From positions 310,001 through 374,000 of the forward strand of contig PZJY01000001.1 in assembly GCA_031472005.1 (NCBI GenBank): DNA of 64,000 bases. Direction: 5' to 3'. Below, piece after piece: positions 55,601 to 64,000 of the stretch (its first letter is position 1; every line of letters starts with the position of its first letter). The position numbers were made by a program, and so were the translations under genes. This DNA is from Tetracladium setigerum. Lineage: Eukaryota; Ascomycota; Leotiomycetes; Helotiales. The notes beneath the pieces are model-generated. The model saw only the letters and a list, made by a program, of their open reading frames with translations. It was not told the DNA's origin and did not search any database.

Positions 55601-58600
55601 AGATTCCAGAGCTGCCACTGGTCCCAACTGCGACAATTTTGCATCAGCCAACGCAGGAATTTGCAAAGCCTATCGATCTCATCGACCCTACAGCAACAGA
55701 TTTGAAGGCGCTATTCTTTGATGACGAAGCAGCCCTCCCAGAAGGAATCTTCTTTCGGGAATTCGGATCCACTCTGAAGATATGCGGACTTAAAACTGAT
55801 GTGAACAAGATTCTTGCCCAAGGACGTGTCCAGTGCTACGCAAGCCGAAACAAAGATTTGTCGAAAGTTCAACGTCGAGCTCACTCACTACTCGAAGCAA
55901 ATTGCAGCTGGGATGTCGGCTCGTTACCTGTAGAGGACATATCAGGCTTTCGCAATCTTGCTTGGCTCCCAGTCATCGAACTCGACGGCAAGCTCGTACA
56001 GAAGGCACCAAAGGATTGTCGCGGTATCAAAGACCGATTAATCGCCGGTCTTGTGTTACCAATTCTTGATCTGGAAATTTCGAGCAAGTGGGAATCTGTA
56101 TTGGGCTGGGATATCAAACTGCCGAATGATTTGCTTCTGAAGCAGCTCGACAGAGGACTTGAGCTTCGTAATGCCAAAGGTATCAAAGCAGTATCCTCCG
56201 GAACACGCGGTGATGCACCAACCTGCTTCAAAGTTGTCAACGCAGTTCTCTCCTATATCGCTGCGACAGGACAAACGAATATCTTGAAGAAAGATTTATC
56301 AAATCGGCCTTTCGTTTTGACAAACAGCGGCCGCTCACTCCCGCCATCACATGTCTTCTCCAGTGGTTGCGAACGCCTTCTACCATATCTTGAAAATGTG
56401 GATACCACGTTCTGGAATCTCCATCAGGACTTGCTAAAGAGCGTAGGAGTTCGGGATCATGTGCCTTTAGTAGAGGACCTGGCCAGGGTCCAGACCATAC
56501 TAGAATCCAAGGCTCCATTGAGCGATCAGAGCGATATTGCCACCGCTATCGAATTGTTAACACTTGTTTCCAAGGCGGTAGCCCCGGGTGGAGGTTTAAT
56601 CATGAAGGTGCTTACAGCCGAGGGCGACTTTTGCTCGGTGACAGATATCAGCTATCCCGATCTTGAGCGGGTGGTTGGCAATTACAAGCTGACACATCCA
56701 GATATTTCACCTAAGCTTGCTCGAGACTTGGGTGTGGAAATGTTGAGTGAGCGACGCATGAAGGGCTTGCTTGAAATTACGGATGCTGATGACGATGATG
56801 ACGAGTTCGACCAGAGAGAGAAGGTCACTACCGGCATCAGCGATACACTGGACCGTTATCCTGTTAGTTCCACTTTCAGAGAGTATCTTGCCAATGCAGA
56901 TGATGCTCGCGCGACCAGTATCAACTGGCTAGTGGATGAGCGACATCACCCATGCGACAGTCTGATAACTCCTGAACTCAGGAATTGTCAAGGTCCATCG
57001 TTACTAGTACACAACAACAGCAGTAAGTTGCCTTCTCCATTCCAGCCCATTTCCAAGCATTATTTGTCCTAGAAATAGGACAAAAAGTGGCCATTCTCAA
57101 AAATCGACGAAGCTAACAAATATCAAAATAGGGTTCACCGAGTCTGACCTCAAAGGTTTCAAAAATGTTGGTGAAGGAAGTAAGCGACAAGACAGTGTCA
57201 GCATCGGACAATTTGGTCGCGGTTCCCAAACCATGTACCATTTCACTGATACGCTGATGATCTTGTCGGGCGAGTGGTTGCTAATCTTGGAGTAAGTGTT
57301 TGAGGATTTCTTCTGCCGATTGACAATCCTGATTCAAATATAGTCCTCAGCAAAGGGTACTGCCAATGAATCATGGCAAGCGGGAGCGCAAGCCTGGGGT
57401 CAAGTTGTCGCTCAAGACACTCCGAGAGGCATGCCCCGACCAATTGGCACCATTCGATGGACTCTGGGGATGTACAACCAATCTCGATTTCTACAACGGC
57501 ACTATTTATCGTTTCCCCTTCGAAAATTAAATACTGTTACGGTTCGTTACTTTTTTTCCTGGTTTCATCGAAAAGGAGACAGTACTGACATATATCCACT
57601 CAGGACTTGAGGACTAAAGAACAATTCTTGGATGCAACCAAAGTCCACCAACAACTCTCTACTTATTTCACAGAAGCCAAGGGTTCCTTGCTATTCTTGC
57701 GCAACATTAGTTTGGTGACCTACACAGTTCATGGTTCTTCGGATCAAGAATGGTCTGTTACTCAACAAAAATTCACCGACGCAAAGCAGACGAGCAACTC
57801 CAAATGGATAATTATCAGAGCCAGTCCCCCTGGATCGACGGTACTAAGCATCGACAGGTGGAGAGTAACAACGGGAGGTACTGCGAGTAGTGCTAGCACC
57901 AAATCGCGCACCCAAACGAGAGCAGCCAAGAATGTCGAATGTGGCATCGCCGCGTTGATTTCCTCGAAGGTAGCACCAGAAACGAGTGGCAACGGCGTGT
58001 CCCAGCTTAAGCCCATGGGGCCAAGCATGTACAGTACATTGCCACTCCCAATCCCGTCAAACCTCCCTATGCATCTACACGCCACGTTTGCGCTATCTGG
58101 AGATAGGCGATCTTTGCATCTTGAAGGTTATGGTGATGAATCCAGTGCCCAATGGAACAAGACTCTCCTTGAAGAGCATCTCGCGAAGCTTTATTTGTTG
58201 TTCTTAGAAGACATGGGAAAGACTGCTCCTCAACATGCATTGAGATTTTGGCCACAGGATATGCCACCAGAAGGGAGTTGTTCTCGAGGTTTATTTTCTG
58301 CTTTCTGGAAGCAAGTGCCTGGCAGCAAACATTGCTTGTTTCCTAGGGTGACGACCCTGAAGGATAAAAATTGCACTGAAGTGCAGTATGCTTCCTTCAA
58401 AGAAGCAGTCTTCAACTTTTATGGCGAACAAGATACCCAAAGACTTGAAGATTTGCTGGTGACTCTAGGCGTCAATCTCATTCGATCATTGCCTTGCAAG
58501 ATCACAACCCAACTCGAGAATGCGGATGGCGTCACAAGCCTGACTCAGACCATACTTCGCAAGCTGTTCTGTACCGATGACAGCAAAGTCCATTTGCAGA

Positions 58601-61308
58601 AGGCAATATCAGTTGATCCCCTGGTCCTGGGAAGCTTGTTGAAATTTGCGTTGGCTACAGATTATAATCCTGAAGAGCTGGACGGCTGCCACTTTCTGCG
58701 CTTGGCCGACGGAAACCTGGGGACACTGAAGCTTCAAGACTCCAAAAACCAGATGGTGGATTACTATATCGCCTCGGAGGAGGAGATCGGAATCTTTGGG
58801 TTTGCATCCTCAATTCTCATATCCCATTCAAGCTGGAACCCGGTCAAAAACTCCCTGCTTGGATCAAAATGCAACGTTGAAAAACTGCAGCCAAAAGAGT
58901 ATGAAAAGTTATTCGCCTTAACAAAGACCGGTTGCTTAACGGCTGACTGGCTCCTACAATTCTGGAGAATACATAACAAGCGCACGTTTGCACTGCCAGA
59001 GACAATTTTTGTCAATCTTCCAGTCTATCTAGCTCGAAGGGGGGAGGAAGAGGAAATCGTGAATGGATCCGAGTTGGAGAGGCGTGCCGCCGTTGTGGAA
59101 CCCTCCGAAGAGGAACACCGTCGACTATGTGGAAATTTCCCTAACTTATGGCGGTTTGACAGTGCCCTCATGCCCAAAACTCTGAAGGAGAAGGAAGAGT
59201 CCTTTTTGAAGTTTCCATCCTTTGCTCGGTTTGTCAAAGCGCTACGATCATGTCAGACTTTTCGAAGTCCTACAAAGTCACAATCAGATAATGAGAACGT
59301 GAAGGTATCCTAGCACAATTTCGAAATTCCAAGATATTGTACTAATTGCAAACAGGTTCTCCGAAGCCTCGTTATATTACACTATTCCAAGGGATATGTT
59401 CCCGAAAAGGAATTCGACTTGTTCAAGGCAGTGTTGAGATTGATACCGCTGTGGCCGACGGATAATGGTCAACTCCTTTCCGCCGAAGGTTGTTCAATAG
59501 TTGACAAGAAATTCAGAGACTCAATGGTAGTGCCTTGGATGCGGGATCGGAATCAGTTCATCCAGGATGATGAGTATTGCCGTTGTCTCGTAAAATTAGG
59601 CGTCAGGATCTCGTCCTTCGCTGGAATTCTCCGAGATTTTGATGTTTTGAAATTGCCTGACCTGACGTTGGGCTCAAATTGGGAGGCATACCAGAAAATG
59701 ATGCAAACAATTTTTCAAGAATGGCGTGAAGAGCTTGCGGGGGACTCATTCCTTCCTCTGCTGAAAAATTATGAGATCGCTGTGGACAAAGAGCAATGCT
59801 TCTGTCACGCTGTTGAGCTCTTTGATCACAAAGATGAGATCTTTGTCGCAGCTTTTCGCAAAAATGCTAATAGCAAGTTCATACACTCCAGTTTGCGAAA
59901 CTATCGTATGCTTTGGATCAACATGGGAATGCAGTCCAATCTCGGTGGTCTCGCCGCACCCAGCTACGAGAAGTGTCTTCAAGAACTAGAAATGCGGATC
60001 TATTGGCACTCAGTGACGCCAGATCCTCAGCTTGGGCATGATAGTCGCAAGGTATTGGGTCCATTAACCGGCTCCGGTGACGGCAGTCGAGAGCTTGTTA
60101 CGGATGATTGGGCCACGGTTGGAAATTTCGTGGTGTTCCAGTCGCAATCAGATGCACAGGGCGAGCCTCACCACAGACAGGCAATGATGATAGCTGTCGC
60201 ATGGTCCAAGCCGGTGATGAATCTGAACGATATCATCTCGCATGATCATGTAGGGGTTTGCTGGACTCAGGTGCCCTTCCCAATCAACCATCCCACGGAA
60301 GCGGTTTTACGCCACTTTGGGGACGGGAAACCATCTACTTTAACTGTTTGGCATCATCTTCTGCGCCTCAAAGATATATCCGCAAGTCTAGAACAGTCCG
60401 ACTTGAATGACTTTCTGAGCGACCTCCAGGACACATATAAGTTTCTCCAGGACAACTTTCATGCCTCAAGTGTTCCCGAAGAGGCTAAAGACAAGCCATT
60501 ATGGCTCAATCTAGATTCCTTTGAGAAAACCTTGAGCGCTCTAGCGAATGTCCAAAAGGAATGGAGAGGTGTCGACGAGCTTTTGCTTTCAAGTTCATAT
60601 GATTGCGGACCAATTAAGGCTGTAAAGAACGGCCTGCGAAGATTCGATGGGTTGTTGACCAAGATGGGCTGTGATTGTCTAACATTCCCTCGAATCGACA
60701 CATCGGCTCTTTCCACAAATCATAGAAATGCCACCGCATCGAAAGGTTTCCGCGAAATGCGAGAAGCTGGGGAACTCCTGGACATGACCTATCAAAGTGA
60801 GGGTCGGACCGTCAAGGCTCATAGCCAACTGCTTGCATCAATCTCAACTATGTGTCGGGTCAAGTTTAGCGGTCGATGGGGAGGTGAGAACACAGTGGTT
60901 TATGACAAGTACGACAAGAATAGAAACGTGAATGCGGACTTTCTTTCCTTTCACACACTCTCCACTATGATCAATCATGCGTACGAGGACAAGGTTGACT
61001 GGGCCGAGATGCAACTGTCGGAGACGGACAATGAAGATATCAAGAATCGGAAGCTGGATATGCTTCTGGATCTCCACAAAGGTGCAGATTGCTGGGACTT
61101 CCCGGCACTAGGATCCAAGGTCGAAGAAACCATTCTCCTTGCCGCCAGCGAATTTATCCGCATATCAAATGTGTATGAGGTGCTGGATCGGTCGAGTGAA
61201 GTACGGGCAATGAAGGTAGCTGGATATTGCGATGAATTCATCCAGGGCAATAAGAAGGTTGTTGACAAGGTTGAAGCGAATGCGGAAGAGGAAGTCGTGG
61301 CTTCTTGA
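52671..61308 (+). CDS. Giant sacsin-like protein with two GHKL (HSP90-type) ATPase units
   Basis: Exons inferred: 52671..52811, 52884..53506, 53555..53804, 53858..54886, 54964..57022, 57132..57291, 57344..57541, 57604..59304 and 59356..61308; about 2,700 aa. Unit 1 has the N-box FRELLQNADDAGAKTV and G-box GATTGRFGLGFNSVYN. Sacsin-repeat blocks follow, such as FTVLPLPVKTTQPIHIHGLF. Unit 2 starts about 56850 (FREYLANADDARATS; SIGQFGRGSQTMYHF). These are hallmarks of sacsin-type chaperone-like ATPases; human sacsin is linked to mitochondrial and filament quality control, and the fungal role is not known to me. Two problems: an in-frame TAG at 54776-54778 (NSAA*LIPDLW) and one missing base near 57520 (TIYRFP). 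The 77-nt intron at 54887 is inferred. Confidence 0.85.
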
Positions 61309-61920
61309 TTTTCTAATAATCTGATTGATCTTAGTTGGGAACCAAGAAGTGCCGAGGAAGAAACTGGCCGAACCTTGTACGAGTGATACCATCTCAGAGA
61401 TGATAACTAGGACTGCCCTCAATGTCTGAAGGCACTAATGCATATATATAATGAACTTCGCCGAATGTGTGGAAGATGTTCGTGTGGTGGGTTCATGTAT
61501 TCTGACTAATGTGCCTGGGTGCTGCTGTTAATTGAATTCGTGTGTATCTCTTGATGGGAATTCGCGGTATTTTTGGCTCCTCAAGTGAGGATACTGTTGT
61601 TTTGCGTTTTGTTCGTAGAAGTAATCGGAGTCTGTGCTTTAGTCAAATCGCATCTCAACATTAACTCTTGGCTATATCTTATTTTGCAATATAGTAGCCA
61701 AAATTCGATAAAAATTTGCATGTCAGGAAGCATTCATCAACCCAAGAAAGCAAGCGCAGTTACAGAAAAAAGTATCATGAATGAACAGCAAACCGGAAAA
61801 GGAACGTTAAAAAACATGTCTTTCCAAAATGTTCATTCTCGTATTTATCATTATCCGTCATAAATATTCCCAAATCATAAAATCCAACTACCACATACCG
61901 CTCAGTTAGTATAGACGACT
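61309..61920. other. Convergent 3' region
   Basis: About 610 bp between the sacsin-like gene and the DUF4048-type gene. No supported gene; an open frame at 61573-61863 has no motif. Confidence 0.45.
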
Positions 61921-63584
61921 TTATCTCGACATGATGATGAGATCCTGGACACTCCTCCTTCTTGCTTCGGCGTCTTCCTTGTCATCCTTGGCATCATTGG
62001 ATCCCGTGATTGTGGAAGAAGAATTCGCTCGTGATAGAGGATCCTTTTGAGCACTCGGAGGAGGACTGAGACTTTTCTCCCATTCTTGCATGATAGTTGA
62101 CACTGTCCTCTTCAGGTTACCAGGAGTCAGTTTGTCGAGTGCTGGCCATTGTAGGTCTTCGCGAGGTGCCTTGGAAGGAGTTTCCATTCCATCTAGCGAG
62201 TTGTCACGTACTCTAAACATCGTCAGCGGCATATGAGTAGAAGGAGTGGACGGTAACTACTTGATTCCGCGATCGTCCGAGCTTCCCATTGAAGGAGTAA
62301 GTGGTGCGTCAGTTGTAGCTGAGCTTCCACTCCATCGAGGGGATTTGGGTACGGGAGAATCCCAGTTGGACCATCCGTCGTCCAAATCATCTATAGCAGG
62401 AGCAGCTAATGATATTGGCCTCGAGATTTTCTGTTTTGATAAACTAGTTTTAGTGCGAGAGCGAGGTTTGTCGACCACTGGCTCCGCCGCATCAAGAAGC
62501 GAACCACTCGAGGAATCCCGCATTCTTGGCTGGGGACTTCCTCGTGGGGATTGTCCGCGTCGTCTCTCACTGTTTCGCAGATTATTCTTACTGCTTTTCT
62601 TCGAGGCAGCTTTGACGGGATCAGCGATGGCCTTATTGGTTTGCCCGGTTGCCTCATCTCCAATAGTGGCTTGTCGAATATCTTCCATGAAAGTCCATAG
62701 GCCAGCCTTTACATCCTCGGCTATCAATTTGACGTTGTGTGTCACGCCGTTTTGCAATGAATGGCGATTTTTGTTGGAATTGATTCGAGTGATTGCAGAG
62801 CTAGTGTCGGGAATGATCGGTTCTCGCGAGGAGATGCTATGCTCTGCTGACTCCTGTGGAGGAAAGGGGAACGGCTGTGTGTAATTTGCACGTTCCGGTG
62901 ACAATAATGACAAGGTTCGAGTATGTGCACCAGAGAACTTCCTTCGAGCATCCTTGTCCTTGTCCTTCGGGATGTTGAGGTTGTTCAGGAGTGCCTTCCT
63001 CTTGTCGATTTCCATGCTGTGTCTCGTCGTAATGAGAGCAGTTTCTCCAACATCTCCGCCTGCAGCCACAAGAGCATCCAGAGGTTGTAATTGCTCGATG
63101 TGTTTGCTCTCCGTGCCCTTTTTGTACGACTCTCGATGCATCCATTGACGCTTGAGTCTCTTCAACTCTTGTTCTGCCTTGAACAGCTCATCCTTGAGCT
63201 CGAGGACCTTTCGTTCTTGACCAGCCACGGCTACGAGGAAGCTGGCAGGATCTGTCGGAGAAATTATTGACTCGGGAGGCGTTGGAGGAAAGGAGTGCGA
63301 GCTTGAGGAGGTCGGCGTTGGTCGGGAAGAATCGCTGCTGTATGGGCGATTCCAGTGGCAATTGGGAAGCTCAGCGACAATCGGTTCGGTCTTCGAGGGG
63401 TAAAGGATGGCGTTCTTGCGATGCCATCTGGCCGTGGTGGAGGAGGCATGGAGAAACGAGCTCTGTTTGGGGAGCTCCCGATATGGGGACTGGGAGGGTC
63501 GCTTGCTTGGAGAGCCCCTGGAGACAGAATGGATTGCACGGTAACAGGATCAATGGATGATCGACGGCGGTTATGGCTGGTCAT
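61921..63584 (-). CDS. DUF4048-type coiled-coil protein with one apparent frameshift
   Basis: The start at 63584 gives MTSHNRRRSSIDPVTVQSIL; exon 1 runs to 62261, then a 48-nt intron (62260..62213) and exon 62212..61921. A Pro/Ser-rich N-terminus leads to PTDPASFLVAVAGQERKVLE and a coiled coil (LKDELFKAEQELKRLKRQWM). The helical segment NVKLIAEDVKAGLWTFMEDI follows, then a disordered Ser/Pro/Arg region and a C-terminal helix (LDKLTPGNLKRTVSTIMQEW). This order fits the fungal DUF4048 family as I remember it; function unknown. Near 63345-63355 (GCCCATAC) one base appears missing, separating the first about 80 codons from the rest. Confidence 0.72.
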
Positions 63585-64000
63585 TGTGCATATCGTGTTC
63601 TGGGAGACTTCCGAGTATTCGTGGGACAGCAGAGGGAAGTAGGATGTCCGTTGGAAGTTCGTCAGCATATAGGTGGTTGGGGTTGGCTGTGCTGTTTCTT
63701 TGTTTAGACTGTCAACAAACAAACAAGATTACCGCAATTAAAGAGCGAGCGCAGAAATCCAAGCGAGCTGGTGGAGAAGGGAACGCTGCTAAGTCATCTA
63801 ATCATAGCAGTTCGTATGCGTCAAGGGCAAGGAAAGATTGGGAAAGCAAAATAATGAAGGGATTCAGACCACGGGCCTGGCAGCAAACAATTGAAGTTCA
63901 GGAGATTTCATGGAGTTGGAAATCGATTCCCTTCCCCTTGTTCCTGTCACCGCTTGAACGCCAAGCTTGGCGCGCAGTAGCGGTGTTTGGTGTCAGGTGA
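63585..64000. other. Right end of window, promoter region
   Basis: About 415 bp upstream of the DUF4048-type gene. An open plus-strand frame runs off the end at 64000 but shows no motif. Confidence 0.4.

Overview
The window is nuclear DNA of a filamentous ascomycete (Pezizomycotina). The reasons are short introns of about 45-80 nt with CTAAC/CTGAC-type branch points, orthologues of conserved fungal housekeeping genes, and HET, NB-ARC/TPR, Zn2Cys6, MFS and DUF3431-type genes. A Leotiomycetes or Sordariomycetes placement is likely but was not tested.

Layout. 2.2-11.3 kb is a conserved block: the TFIIH helicase XPB/Ssl2 (-), a small CHY zinc finger protein (+), proteasome subunit alpha-4 (-), a mitochondrial D-2-hydroxyglutarate/D-lactate dehydrogenase (+) and a PQ-loop vacuolar transporter (+). 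11.9-34.5 kb is an accessory island. It holds a HET-NB-ARC-TPR receptor (+), an MFS transporter and a Zn2Cys6 regulator (both -), AT-rich gene-poor sequence, a decayed phosphotransferase-like gene, a LINE remnant, a frame-broken beta-lactamase-family gene (-), a pogo-type transposase tail, a head-to-head pair made of a decayed HeLo-like/SesA effector (-) and an apparently intact sigma-motif NB-ARC-TPR receptor (+), and a HET-domain gene (-). 35-44.4 kb holds conserved unknown, surface, DUF3431 and metalloprotease genes. 45-49.5 kb holds three BTB/POZ paralogues. 50-64 kb holds an unknown gene, an 8.6-kb sacsin-like GHKL-ATPase gene and a DUF4048-type gene.

The most interesting system is at 27.8-31.8 kb. 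The receptor starts with a sigma-type amyloid motif, and the divergently transcribed neighbour encodes a matching motif at its 3' end. This is the arrangement of fungal NLR-amyloid cell-death signalling. Here the effector seems dead: two in-frame TAG codons, a lost splice donor, no clear start codon, and the amyloid motif out of frame. The receptor stays open, with a near-identical 126-nt TPR repeat array like the one in the other receptor at 12-14.8 kb.

A technical caution runs through the window. At least eight genes or pieces carry single-base breaks in the same direction (one base missing), several at short homopolymers. They should be checked against reads before being called biology. 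All gene models are hand-spliced from the sequence. Family assignments rest on recognised motifs and remembered family sequences, with no database search.
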